This document shows positions 14,071-25,700 of a DNA stretch of 64,000 nt, piece by piece. The translations under genes were made by a program, and so were the position numbers. The stretch comes from Whalleya microplaca (lineage: Eukaryota > Ascomycota > Sordariomycetes > Xylariales > Xylariaceae). The DNA is taken from assembly GCA_022497155.1 (NCBI GenBank), contig MU385779.1, positions 1 through 64,000 on the forward strand, given 5' to 3'. The notes under the pieces are model-generated. The model made no database searches, was not told the origin of the DNA, and was given only the letters and a program-made list of their open reading frames with translations. The first letter of the stretch is position 1. The number at the start of each line of letters is the position of its first letter.

Positions 14071-14762
14071 ATATACTATAAAAAAGTAGCTCGAAAAAAT
14101 CGGGCGGCATAAAAAAAAACGGCTTTAAAATAACATTAAGCTATACTAACTCGACAAACTTTAAAAAACCGAAAGATATAAAAAAAAAGTTAACAATTTA
14201 AAACTATAAAAAAATAATTTTTTATAGCTTAATTAAAATAATAATTTAATAGTATTTAGTTTTTAAAAGATATTAGCGTTTAAAATACGAAATTTTATAT
14301 AAATATTTTTACTATTTATTAGTATAGGTATTTAAGCATTTGCTAATTTATACCAATATATAAATTTTAGTTAATTATTTTATAATTATTTCGAAGTTTT
14401 ATCTGTTTTATTAATATATATATATTTTTTATAGGAGTTTTATAGGAATATATAATGGGAGGGAAATTTCGTGGGAGTTTTATTACTAGCGTAGGACTTA
14501 TATAAGAGTCCCATCATTTCCTATGGGAATTGGTGGGAGTCTTATGGGACTCCCATGTATAAGTTTACCCTCCTAACTTTTGCCGAAGTAGCTGTTAAAA
14601 GGAGTTGCAGAACTCCATAACCGCTTAGAATGAATACCTATTGCTTAGATTTGATTCGAACTGAAATATATAATGAAATAAGGTATGAAAGGCGTCTCTC
14701 TCAAGACCTTACATAAGATGAAAAGTGTTCCAAGTAGGTGGTTGACTAAAAGTGTTGCCTGG
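14071..14762. other. Boundary of the AT-rich block, no gene
   Basis: AT-rich sequence continues to about 14,560 and then returns to normal composition. At 14,430-14,560 there are several TGGGAGT/ACTCCCA motifs. One is a hairpin with 8-bp arms at 14534-14541 and 14548-14555. No coding frame is visible. The right part (14,580-14,762) is the unmutated flank into which the gag-only LTR element inserted. Confidence 0.5.
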
Positions 14763-14981
14763 TGTCACACTTATAACTAAAGGGACAGCGCGTAGCTCTA
14801 AATAGGAGGTCTTAAATTGACTATTGTTATAAGCTTTAAGGAGGAGGAAAAAACCAGTTGTATGTAAAGAAGCCTAGGGCCCTAGTTATACCCTAATAGA
14901 GCCTCGGATCGGCTTAACTGTTAATTCATATAGACCCTTATAACAGCCCCTATAATAACCTCTGAGCCTGGCTCTATAATA
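14763..14981 (-). repeat. LTR of gag-only element, copy A (3' LTR)
   Basis: 219-bp direct repeat of 16795-17013. The end reads TATAATA where the other copy has TGTGACA, which is three transitions of RIP type within seven bases. Confidence 0.9.
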
Positions 14982-15989
14982 CACCCCCTAGGGGTTTAGG
15001 ATAACCTGAAGGGTATCTTAAAGGCCTATTTCTCCAGGCTTTTTACCCACCCCCGAGGCTTTCCTTACCCCCGAGGCTGCTAAAATCAAGCTCTAAATAA
15101 TAATAACAAAATGCCCTAGCTCTCTTAACAGTTCCTAAAAGGTACCTAACTTTTAAAATACGTAAAAGGCACTTATAAAGCCACTAATCGAAAAAACAAA
15201 AGCCCAGGCTTTTTTAGCAGTTCCTAAAGAGGTCGGACCTTAAAAATACGTAAAAGGCACTTATAAAGCTCCCTAAGGGGGTTCCCTTTATATGGATTGT
15301 CATTTAAAGGATCTTTAAGATATATAACAATAGCACTTTAACTATATATCTAGCCGTCAGGTTACGATATACTAATCGATTATATAAAAAAGTAAATTAC
15401 TTAATAAGTTAGTAGGTTAACAAGGAGCTTAGCTTTATTAGCTTTACGCTTACCGCCCTGGCAGTATTAGCCCACAAATTTGTCAGAAATTTTAAAATCC
15501 TCCTAATTCCCCTAACTCCCTTAAGAGAGCTTCGTTTTTAACTCTGCCTATTAAGGCATATTAAGCTTCCTTCTAATAACAAAACATCGTATTAAATTAA
15601 GGGGATTAGAAAATTTCGAGAAAGTAGTACTATTAACGGTATATAGCAGCCTCCTATAGTTTTTTGGAGGCCATTCGTAAATATATAACTAATTTGACAT
15701 ATAGAAATAATAAAAGCTCCTAAAGTAACTCCCGCTTTCTGTACCGCCAAACGTTATAAATATCTAATTTTCATTATCGATTAGACTTTTTTACCGAAGG
15801 ATTATACCGAACTACTTTCCGTATTACTTTAAGGATATCTCGGGAATCCCTAAGGCCTTATAACGCGCCAATTTTATAAGCTACTAATTAGCCCAATCTA
15901 ATAAAAGCCTTTAAAGCGAGCTTAAGAAATTCCGTATAGCCAGCTGCCCCTAAATTTTAAAAATATTATAGGCCTTAGTTTTAGCGTAA

Positions 15990-16790
15990 GCTTCCCTCCA
16001 GTTATTAAGCCAGGTTTTAGGCCGTATCGAGCTTAGCCGCGCCGATTGGAATGTTCGAAAATACCTAACGCATACGGCGTTTAAGATACTCTAATCTAAT
16101 AAAGCCAGCTAATCTTTTAAAGCATATAAGATCTTTTAAATTATAGGCTTTTTATTCTAGAGGAGATCTAGCTTAAAAAGGGTTACGGAAAGGAGTTTTA
16201 AGATAATAGTAGCTAAAATCTAATTTTAAATAGCTATATATCGGGATAAAGTCGAAAATCATTCGGTTAATTTTATTAGGTAGTTCTTACGCTCGTTATC
16301 GTATCTAGCCTTAAAATTCTTGCAGGTAAGGATTATTAGAAGTCTTAGCTTAACACCCCGTATAGCCTCATTAAGTCCCCTTCACGCAATAACCTGATTT
16401 TTATATTCCTACTAATAACGGCTGGTTTTAGTTAAATTGACAGACTCGAGCGTAAGGGCCCGTAAAACTCCCGATAGCGGATAATAGCTACTATTAAAAG
16501 TATCGGGATCGATTTAATCCCATAGGCCACGCTAGCGAGCGTAAATATATAACTAAATAAACCAATCGGTCCAATCGTTAGAGCAGGTAAGCTTAACGCT
16601 AGTAGGTACGGAAGCGTTAAAATTATTAATAATGGATAGTTCTATAACTGAAAGATCGATCTTAAAGAAATCAGGCAATTTGGGAATAAAATCAAAAAAT
16701 CGAAAAAATCGGACGAAAGCTAAAAAAGCTGCGCGCCGTTAGTTATCAGGTAGACAGCATAATCAGCAGCTTAAGCGGCAACCGGGCTTA
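15990..16790 (-). pseudogene. Copia-type gag remnant in copy A
   Basis: Reading the minus strand from about 16720 downward gives a frame with FDFIPKLPDF, then SVKLTCSNDWTDWF, then YIYAR, RGLWD and IDPDT, and later [15 protein letters not shown] and FSTLSRYIA. The order KLxGSNDWxxWF, then RGLWD, then a C-terminal coiled region is the usual copia gag (retrotran_gag/UBN2-like) layout. Stops sit at positions where Trp, Gln or Arg codons are expected (TAG/TGA/TAA), matching RIP. The same remnant in a more mutated state is in copy B. Exact ends were not determined. Confidence 0.65.
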
Positions 16791-16794
16791 TAAC

Positions 16795-17013
16795 TGTTAC
16801 ACTTATAACTAAAGGGACAGCGCGCAGCTCTAAATAGGAGGTCTTGAATTGACTATTATTATAAGCTCTAAGGAGGAGGAAAAAACCAGTTGTGTGTGAG
16901 GAGGCCTAGGGCCCTAGTTATACCCTAATGGAGCCTCGGATCGGCTTAACTGTTAATCCATATGGACCCCTGTAACAGCCCCTACAACAACCTCTGAGCC
17001 TGGCTCTGTGACA
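16795..17013 (-). repeat. LTR of gag-only element, copy A (5' LTR)
   Basis: 219 bp, beginning TGTTACACTTATAAC and ending GGCTCTGTGACA, followed by the target duplication CCTGG. This is the best preserved of the four LTR copies in the window. Confidence 0.9.
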
Positions 17014-17526
17014 CCTGGTTGTATTGGGGCTATTTGTAGTGTATTGGGTTTTCTTGTAAATACTCCACCCGAAAGGAAATACTTTAACGTAGAAACTGCG
17101 TAAAAGAGGGAGTTTCTCATCGGTGTTTAGATAGGGTCAGCTATCGACTACCAGGTAGGTATGGTCAGGTGTTCTTGTAGGTACATACGAGGGAAGGTGC
17201 GTTCGGTAGCAAGGCCTAGACAAGACGAGAGGCCATTGAGGTGTGGTCGCACAACAAGTCGGGGAAACGTTGTGAATCAATAATAATCACGTGGAAGAAT
17301 CCGTCTTGGGGATATTAGTCTGACGTGGAGGCTGCAATTTCCAGGTCCTAAATTGTCCTGCTATAGAGCCTTCTACGCCGCGTAGACATAATTTGTATTT
17401 GCAGCTGTATATATTCTGATTTAAATTCAAATAGCAGTGCTACTAGAAATACGTAAATGGCCCCATGGCAGCTCTTTGATATACTGGGAAGGTTCGTAAG
17501 CTCTATATCGTTGCGTCGTTGAGATG
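17014..17526. other. Intergenic, no gene seen
   Basis: Sequence of normal composition between the LTR element and the 3' end of the EEP-family gene. It should contain the 3' untranslated region and terminator of that minus-strand gene. No ORF or repeat of note. Confidence 0.5.
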
Positions 17527-18423
17527 TTAAAGGAGAGTCACATCTGCAACTACAGCTCGATGGTCACTGGCAAAGATCCCATCCACATAATTGTTTAGAA
17601 ACTCGAACTTCTGCGCCGAGTAAAGCTTTTCCGCCGTCGGGCCAAACCAGACGAAATCAATGCGACTGACTCCTGTCTGTGAGAAACCTGTATATGTCAA
17701 TTGATTCGAGCCCACCCGTGTGGCTCCAGAATTCCATATCTCTGTCAGATACCCCGTGCTCTGGAGAGTTTTGTAGGCGTCACCATCTGGATCCGAATTG
17801 AAATCACCAGTCAATGTTACCCCCAATGGACCGTACTGTTTCTGGACAGCCTTGATGCGCGCGACAACGACCTTGATGCCCTCGCTACGGGCCTCCGAGC
17901 TTCCATTGTCCAGGTGTGTGTTCGCATGTATGAAGCGCTTCCCCGTCTTGGTGTGCTCGAAAACCCCAATAGTAACTACTCTTCGGCTTCCAGCGCCCCA
18001 ACCGTATGAGGGAGTATCAGGGGTGGGGGAAAGCCATTTCATCTCGCTATACACAAGTTTGAGGACGTCAGTCCTATACAGGATTGGATTGTACTCGCCC
18101 TCCTTCTTGCCGTCATCTCGCCCGAAGCCGTAATGGTCCCAGACAGAACCCAAGCCGTCTTTGAGATCGGTCAACTGGTTGTCGAGCACCTCCTGCAGAC
18201 CAAGGATGGAGACTGCCCCTGTCGGTGCCTTAGATGTGGTGGTATTGAGCTGGTCGATGACGAGAGGCTGGCGGTCCGACCATGGCTTCTCATTCTTATC
18301 AGGCGATTTAGTGGCATATCGAATATTCCAGGAGACGATACGCAGAGGCTGGCTGGCAGCCGTGGCTATGCCAGGAGCCAACAACAAGGGAGCAAGGACA
18401 GACTTGAACAGCATCTTGAGCAC
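17527..18423 (-). CDS. Secreted endonuclease/exonuclease/phosphatase (EEP) family protein, 298 aa
   Basis: Intact intronless frame. Residues 1-22 form a signal peptide (hydrophobic LLFKSVLAPLLLAPG-type core ending ATA), so the product is probably secreted. The rest is one EEP (DNase I-like) domain with its metal and catalytic residues in order: WN at 32-33, LQE at 76-78 (Glu78), HLD at 170-172, GDFN at 206-209, Asp256 in RIDFVW, and SDH at 286-288. This superfamily hydrolyses phosphodiester or phosphomonoester bonds with Mg2+; the substrate (nucleic acid, sphingomyelin or phosphoinositide) cannot be told from sequence. Length is usual for the fungal secreted subgroup. The gene lies alone, with a TATA-like run upstream of the ATG. 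High confidence for family, low for substrate. Confidence 0.9.
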   Translation of the reverse strand: MLKMLFKSVLAPLLLAPGIATAASQPLRIVSWNIRYATKSPDKNEKPWSDRQPLVIDQLNTTTSKAPTGAVSILGLQEVLDNQLTDLKDGLGSVWDHYGFGRDDGKKEGEYNPILYRTDVLKLVYSEMKWLSPTPDTPSYGWGAGSRRVVTIGVFEHTKTGKRFIHANTHLDNGSSEARSEGIKVVVARIKAVQKQYGPLGVTLTGDFNSDPDGDAYKTLQSTGYLTEIWNSGATRVGSNQLTYTGFSQTGVSRIDFVWFGPTAEKLYSAQKFEFLNNYVDGIFASDHRAVVADVTLL

Positions 18424-18469
18424 GGTGATAGAGTACTAGTGTCATACTGCAAGTTGGCGCGTCACCTCT

Positions 18470-18481
18470 CTATATATATAC
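18470..18481 (-). promoter_or_regulatory. TATA-like element upstream of the EEP gene
   Basis: A TATATATATA run lies about 50 bp upstream of the start codon at 18421-18423, correctly placed for a core promoter on the minus strand. It is inferred from position and composition only. Confidence 0.4.
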
Positions 18482-21114
18482 CCAGCACATCATCTGGGCA
18501 TGTGATCCTTATTTTTGGAAATTCTCTGGAGGTCTGGGCTTAGCCCATGTTCGTATCCTTCCTATTTGGGCCACTCCATATTCATTGGCCTACGATCGTG
18601 CTGACGACAGACACGTGGGGTGACATTGAAGCTATTGCTTGGCGTATTTCGGCCTTGGCCTCTGCAAGGTATACCTGATGCAATTTAGCTCATTGCTTCG
18701 GAAGAGCCTCGTACGTTTAAATATTATTTTCTTTCTACTCTTCCTCCCCTTACCCCATGCTCGACGTCTGAAGGATTGAACGGCGTGTCAACTCTATGAG
18801 TATATCTCTTGTTGGATTATATGGTGGAGAGTTAATGCCCCACACCTGTGGCTATATAAGCCAGGGCGGTGCCTATGCTGACTCTGACGACGATCTCCCT
18901 AATGATAACTAATATGATACTCATAATCTGCGTCCACTTCACCTCTATTGAGGTCCTCGCTTGTTACAGTTTACATTTGTAGGAAGGTATCTCTGGAACG
19001 CTTACTGAGCCTTCTTCCTTCTTCGGCTGAAACGTCCTCCTATTGCTCAATTAGTATTATTTGAAGTCACTAGCAGCGATGGCGATGCTGTTCTCCCTGG
19101 CAGCGTAGTGGCGCATTCTAATCGCTGTGATGGATGTGAATTGCCTTGTGGTACAAGTTCAGATAGTTGGCAGACAATTCTCAAATGCTTATTGAGCATC
19201 AACGAGCCGTTTCTGTTAGTGACATCATAGGTGAGAGTCCCAGCTTGGCGTCAGATTCCATACATGGTCACTGCCACACCTAGTGCAATTGAAAGGGATT
19301 ACCTAGGTAGTGTGTTTGTTGAAATACAGGGTTAATGAGACTTGATTGACTTGAGGTTCAGCTATTCTAGAGTGGCAGATGGCCTGCTATATATACACAA
19401 TGCTACTATTCGTGCCTTGTACTGTACCAGTCCTTGGCCCTCAATTCATCAGTGTTTACGTCTTCTAGCGGATAGTCTGACAGATCGTCCGCAATGGAGA
19501 ATTGGGACGACAGAAGTAAATAGGTCAGTAATGGTCCGAAGGGAGATATCGGGGATCCGTCTAGTCAATGCTCACGACTTACTTGGCCTAGGTATATTGC
19601 AAACACCCACCATCACTGCGTTTACTTATCCTTTAAACCTATCCTGATAGTAGAGCTAGTCGCATATAATAGCTTAATACATGAGATGAGTTTTCTGGCG
19701 TTGGCTTCGACGTGTACGCAAGAATCATATCAACTCAAGTAAGCCCAAGAAAGGATGGCATTCCCACTTTGTTGTATCATCTATTCACTTATTATTTGGA
19801 GGCGGCGAGCTCATCTAGGCTTAATGGCGTCGATTGATGTGAAGATGCGAGCAAGCTCTACCCCGACGCCGGTATTAAGCATAGGTATGATTAAAAAGAT
19901 ATGTGCTGTTCGCTGTCGAATGACAACAAGCAACTCGCATATTATAATTCCGTGGCTTCGACAGTAGATGAAAGACAACAATTAATTAGTGCTTTACACA
20001 TAACCAATATATAGATTCATTTAGTTTATCTGTGCTTCTACAATACCCGTCTCATAGCCAAGCCCAATACTTAAACATCTGCGATCGGTATCTAGTAGCG
20101 AAGGGTTATGAGGATTATAGTGAGATACAAATTTTCTGCCCAGAAAAAGGCATGCCAGTTTCACGTGTGTATGCCTTCTTGATGTGTATAGTGGACATCA
20201 TAGTAGTGTGAGGTAAGGCCGAAGAAGGATTAGGTATTAGGGATATATAAACCCACCTATAATATACTCAGACAGATAAGAAATAGACATAGGCGGGCTG
20301 TTTTGAGAGAGAGAAAACTCTCATTAAATTATAATGCTCTAATGAGTTGGTAGGTTATTCACTTACCATCTTGAGGTAAACTTTAATATTCGAATCTTAG
20401 TCAGCTTCGTCTTGTTTAACTCTACATTCTCACAGAAGGGCATCGATACTAGGTACTTCGAGAACTAAGAGAGATGATTATTTAGCTAACATACTATCAC
20501 TAATGTAGACGGATTGTTGGTTTTATATGTATGGATTATTGGTTAGGTCGGCTGGTAATTGCTGGGATACACGCAGGCTATGAGTATCATAATAGTTAAG
20601 AGTAGGGAAGTATCATCGGTAGAGTCCTCTGGGACGTAGGTATGCCAGCCACCATATATAATCCGACACTGTTGGTACGACAAATATAAATCGTCAATTT
20701 ACCATTCAACAAGAACGAGAAAATTCATATCACTGGCACTTGTAGGTAGAACCTAAAAGACAATTGTAGAACCTTGCAAATGATATAATATGAAAGATAT
20801 AATAATCGAAATTCACAAAAGGCTAATGGTTGCTTGATACACGTTTGCAGAAACACCAGATCAATAAAAAATGATATAGAATACTGTACTACATTCTCCG
20901 GGTAATCAGATAGACGCTGGCCTGGAACACCCTCATTGATCTCAGCGTATCTAGGACCTTACTATGTGACATCCTTTCACCCTATTCACATTTCCTAGTT
21001 AAGACTCTTATCCATGCCGTGGAAGATGCAACTGATCATCTAGCCTATTTTTAAACAGCTCATAGTATTGCAAATTCCACAGCGAGAAGTCAGACGTTTG
21101 TCTGTTGCCTTATA
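18482..21114. other. Long gene-poor intergenic stretch
   Basis: About 2.6 kb with only short overlapping frames that show no domain, codon bias or splice logic. It is not RIP-degraded. I see no RNA gene or mobile element. Confidence 0.45.
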
Positions 21115-21418
21115 ATCTAATTAGCTACTCTTTAATTATTTGGTTCAAGCTAAGTCTTTGTCGATAGTGTTTCAAACATAGCAAACAATATAGCAAATAC
21201 TAAATCCTTAGAGCATATGACTAACAAGGGCATTTTGTTGGCAACCCATCAGACTGTGAATGAGTCATCTAATTAGCTACTCTTTAATTATTTGGTTCAA
21301 GCTAAGTCTTTGTCGATAGTCTTTCAAACATAGCAAACAACACAGCAAACACTGAATCCTTAGAGCATATGACTAACAAGGGCATTTTGTTGGCAACCCA
21401 TCAGACTGTGAATGAGTC
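21115..21418. repeat. 152-bp tandem duplication, 2 copies
   Basis: Copy 1 is 21115-21266 and copy 2 is 21267-21418, both starting ATCTAATTAGCTACTC and ending GTGAATGAGTC. They are nearly identical, with scattered transitions such as ATAGCAAATACTAAATCC versus ACAGCAAACACTGAATCC. In several of these the first copy carries T or A where the second has C or G. The array ends about 250 bp before the start of the GNAT-like gene, so it may lie in that gene's promoter region. Confidence 0.9.
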
Positions 21419-21670
21419 GCCACCAACTCAGGTTGTGTCATACAACCCACGGAGCAACCCGAAGTCACCAACGTAGGTCTTTGTTCTAGACTTTCCCTGA
21501 ATAATAGGTAAACCAACAACATGCCAAAAACCTTTCTAGTAAAACCCATACCCATCACAAGCAGTTTTGTTGTAGATATAATCGATATTACGGTCCTCCT
21601 AAGTATGCCGTATACTTTGAATTTCGCGTCATTATCCACCTTGGTCGACTCTGAGTAAACTGAAATCACT

Positions 21671-22706
21671 ATGTCACAACCTACTCAAAACAATATCAGC
21701 GATGTCGACGAGTTCTTCGCCAAAAAGGGACGTCTCAGCCAGCAGGCGATAGCCAAGACAACCAGCAAGACAACCTCACATAGCAGTCGTAAAGTTGTCA
21801 ACGAGTTCTTTAGCGCGATGAATGTGCTCAGTCACCAGAAACCACCAGGGCCAACAACATGCGAGACACACGGGTACAGTCTGGATAAGTTCTTCAAAGA
21901 CGCAAACACAGCTAGTGGGGAGCTAGATGAAATTGCCAGCATCCTGGTCAAGTCTACCAAACACCTCGAGTCCAAGCGTGGTTGGTTTACCGAAGAGGCT
22001 GACGAGGCCATGCAACAGGGTATATCTGAGATTGGTACCGATCTAATCAAGATCCTCTCCGGCTGGTCTAAGCAGGACGTGGGAAAGCATTATCAGGATA
22101 GAGATAAATTCAAAGTGATGAAAGGGTTTCATGGAGGCCGTGTCGTTGGGGCTTTGATTGCACAGAAGATGGAAAGAGAAGACCTCGCAAGATTTGAAGA
22201 AAAGCTGAAGAAAACAGTAGCCGGAGATCAATCTAGTGACTATGGCAGTCCAATAGAAACAGCTAAAAAGGGTCCACCTTCAAGAAATGAGGAGGGATAC
22301 GATGACAAGCTTGCGAACTGGGCGATGAACTGGGATATTACAGAGAAAGTCCTTTATGCGGATCGTAAAGGGTTAATCGAGCGTGCCAATGACGCCCCCT
22401 TTTGGTGTAAACCCCCTCGGTCTTCTCTCCTCTCTACAATTCGCTAATGATGTTTGTATAGTGGTAGAAACAATGGGTGTCTTACCGGAAGCGCGGGGAA
22501 TGCGGGTCGGGCAGGCTATGCTGGGCGAAGTACAATCCCAGGCTACGAAAGACAACATTGCTGTCACTGTCATTGCAGATTACGAGGCGGTAGGCTTTTA
22601 CACCAAGTGTGGATTTGATAAAGTAGGGGAAATTCATTACCACCTTCCGAAGTACCAACCGAGCACGATGATGAGGTGGCTTCCAGATGCTCTGAGGGAG
22701 AAATAG
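21671..22706 (+). CDS. GNAT-like acetyltransferase with repeated N-terminal FF motifs, one intron, 326 aa
   Basis: Exons are 21671-22406 and 22462-22706. The 55-bp intron has donor GTAAAC, a GCTAAT branch-like site and acceptor TATAG, and joins the two reading frames in phase. The C-terminal 80 residues match a GNAT fold: VETMGVLPEARGMRVGQAML carries the acetyl-CoA-binding R/Q-x-x-G-x-G/A loop, followed by AVGFYTKCGF, the usual last alpha-beta unit. The 245-residue N-terminal part is not recognised. It holds three spaced acidic-FF motifs: DEFF (13-16), NEFF (44-47) and DKFF (72-75). Only the second half of a normal GNAT domain is clear, so substrate and activity are unknown. The ATG at 21671 is the first in frame, and a stop-free upstream extension is not evident. 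Alternative: a decayed or fused acetyltransferase. Confidence 0.75.
22407..22461 (+). other. Predicted intron of the GNAT-like gene
   Basis: GTAAAC donor and TATAG acceptor, 55 bp. Splicing keeps the frame, joining NDAPFW to LVETMGVL. Without it the first frame ends at a stop near 22447, before the acetyl-CoA-binding motif. Confidence 0.75.
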
Positions 22707-25700
22707 CATGGAGATGACTTCGTCTAGATATGAACTCTCTCCAATCATAACTGGTACTGATTTTTAATAATAATGTGGGTTTGAGGTATTATGGCGACGA
22801 ATGTCTCGAATTTTCCCTGTGATTCTTTGCATGTTGAGCCTCAAGCAAGGGACGTTTACCCAAAGTATCAACCACCAATCTTTAGTCACAACCATAAAGA
22901 CACTACCCGAGACCGAATGAGAAGCAAAGCCTCGATGTGACCTTGTCGGATATCGCGTTAATACTGCTAGTTAGCAGGCGGCCAGAACGAAGTCAAACTT
23001 GTACTCAGCTTCTGCTCAGAGATAGCTCGGTGAACATATCAGCTCAAATGACTTGATATCCATACGGCCGAATCAACCCAAATAAGACGTCAAGCGAGTT
23101 CGGACTTTCTATGCAACCGTCTAGAATACGCCACTAAGACTAAGGGCTGGGAGATACATTTGAGGTATCACGGAATTGCTTCCGTGACTGGGTGACGTTG
23201 ATCAGCCACACTTGCTTCATGCGACCTGAAGGAACCCGTGTGATCGGATATGATCAACTTGCACCGATGAAAAATATTCTATAACAGGAAGGGGAAAGGT
23301 AGAGCGTGCACTCTACGGCATGATCTCGAGCGCCAATGTAAGCTATATATGTATATTGCGTCGTTATTACATAGAATGCCATATAATTTCGTACCTTGGC
23401 AAGACACAATACATCGAAGCTCAGGTACATCATAACTGCAAGTAGAGTGTCGTAGAAGTTTATATGAGGCTGATCACGGGCATTAGTAGCACGCCGTGTC
23501 TCACTTCTCGGGATTGGCTTGAAACATGTGTGCTAATTATAATTGATTCGAAACGCTTCCAGAGGCCCACACTGACAGACATATGTACTGACATTGGGCA
23601 TTAACGTCAAAACTAACTGTACCGTTCTATGTCATCTATGCGACCCATCTCTAAACACAGGCATTGAGCTCGACCATACGTCAGAGTTTAATATAGCGAA
23701 GCGTCTAAAGTTACTGTGTTCCTGGCTGAAGATACCCACCCTCCAACCACTCGTATCATTCCTCAAGCATTAATTCAAAAGCAATTTTGATACATCCCAA
23801 CTTACAAGGGATACCGGGTTTAACTCGTTTCTAAGCCGCTTCTAAGCTTGACGTGATTATTGCTCTCGTTGGAGGTGTGGGAAAATGAGAGAGTGTGAGT
23901 AGAAGAGTATGTATAGTTTTGAATGGCTAGATTCGGACCTGTAAGAAATTGATGACGCTTAAGCTGGCTATGGGAAATAGATAAGGAACTATGCCTTTTG
24001 AAGATAGCTCTCTTGACAATGGTTCGTGGATCGGGGTCGAGGATCTGGGGTTCACTTGCAGTGTGATTAAGCCTAGCGTCTTACTACTACAACATACTAT
24101 TTCCGCAGTGTGTGTGTGTGTGGTACAGCGTCGATGAAATATCTGGGAGGGGTGCTCTCGCAAATTTGCTCGCAAAATGCTTGTTTGTACTGTGATCTAG
24201 TTGATGGATTGGGGGGTCGTCGGAATATCATTCGTAGATATCTAGATCCCTAATTTCCATCATACTCGATTCTATCCTATCCCGTCGGGGCGCTGACATC
24301 CGACTTATATGAAATTGAAAACAATTGACTCAAGCTCTCTTGCATGGCATCTCTGAAGAGGTCTGCCAACCTATAGATACTAAACACTAAAAAGTAAAGC
24401 CTACATCGTACTTAGTTAGAATTTAGGCTATCACATCGCAGTCACATGCATCACAATAGCTCTTAAGTAACATAGTGGGTTGCTTTTAATTAGTAAGTCG
24501 ATGTCGAAAAAGCCAGTGAACAAATGTTCAGTCAGCAAGCCTCAAGATCCGGAAGGCTCGGGGAAATCTGCAGCATGCAGATACCCGAGACAATATTCTT
24601 CGCATATCCAGCTGTTTGTATGTTGCGGGTATGTCAAAAACGAGCCCTAACCAATAGTCGGGCTTTTCTCAAGAAATACATACTAGAAGAATGAACAGTG
24701 CCAGGAAACTTTTGTTTGGCCGTCCTCGTGACATCGATAAGGTACAGAATACACCATGGCAACGTGCGAAATATGTACCCTACATACTACGTAGTAGATG
24801 AAGGTTGCCTTGTGTGTTTCAATATCCACGGCTCATGGCCCCAATCCCACCAGCCTGCTGGATGATCATGATGCAAGTTCAGTTGGCAGTCGCAATATTG
24901 GGCGATGATGGTTATTAATGTGTGAATGTAGGTATTTCCGTGGTTAATTTAGACGGCGATCTGCTTGATTGGATGATGCAACGGTGGGCACAGGCGCTAT
25001 GTAGGTCGTTATGCATGAGGAGAGACAAGCTTTTCGGGGCGTAAAAGACAAGCTTCTGGGCCAGCAGTTCTGCGGTTCTAGCCAGAGGCCCAATCAAAGC
25101 TACATTCGGAGTACTATGTACCCAGCGAATGAAACAGCGTGATGACAGCTGACGAGCGTATCAGAAGTTGTTCCGATGCGACCGATAGTTGTCGGTCTCC
25201 CAGCTTCCTGGTTGATTTGACGCGCTAGTCGCACCAAGTCTTCACGAGAGTGGATATGGCCTAACGTAATTAGGTTACAGTCGAAATCCACATCATGACT
25301 GAGTCAAGCTGTGGACAGGTTACCCGCTAGCCTGACAGGGGACAGACAGGACAACAGGCGATGGGCGATGGGCGATGGGCCAGTCACGAATCCTAGCTGC
25401 AGCCATCCATTGCTGATGATTATTAGGATTTCCCCATGCGTCTGTCAATCTTTCCAGCTCCTCCTTTTCGAGAGCATATTGATCCCTCTGACAGCGATGG
25501 AGCTATGAAACATCTTCAAGCCCTTCCCGCCTGGCGTGCAGATACAAGGTTCTTTTATATTTGATATTGAGACCATATGCACCTAGGTGATGTAAAGTGT
25601 GTGTACATACATACATATCCTTCTGGCCGGGTGGCTCAGTGGCTTAAGGTAGATGGACAATTCCGTTCGTTATGGCTGTTAGTCTTATGCGTACCTATGC

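Larger units (their letters stand above)
14763..17013 (-). mobile_element. Gag-only copia-like LTR element, copy A (2251 bp)
   Basis: LTRs of 219 bp lie at 14763-14981 and 16795-17013. They start TGTCACACTTATAAC (TGTTAC in the right copy) and end TGTGACA, so the termini are themselves inverted (TGTCACA/TGTGACA). A perfect 5-bp target duplication CCTGG flanks the element (14758-14762 and 17014-17018). The interior of about 1.8 kb has room for little more than gag. On the minus strand a copia-type gag remnant is legible, and no protease, integrase or RT is visible. The element is therefore non-autonomous (LARD/TRIM-like). A second full copy lies at 57337-59564. RIP-type changes are present but mild, mildest in the right LTR. 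Confidence 0.9.

Noticed and set aside
19342..19647. 101-codon plus-strand frame in the 18.5-21 kb gap
   Set aside because: No domain, no splice logic and no codon preference; treated as chance.
21373..21669. 98-codon minus-strand frame upstream of the GNAT-like gene
   Set aside because: It overlaps the 152-bp duplication and the probable promoter, shows no domain, and its frame is not kept by both repeat copies.
25626..25660. tRNA-like A-box (TGGCTCAGTGG) in GGCCGGGTGGCTCAGTGGC
   Set aside because: No B-box (GGTTCGA-type) at a suitable distance and no acceptor stem pairing; likely chance or a fragment.
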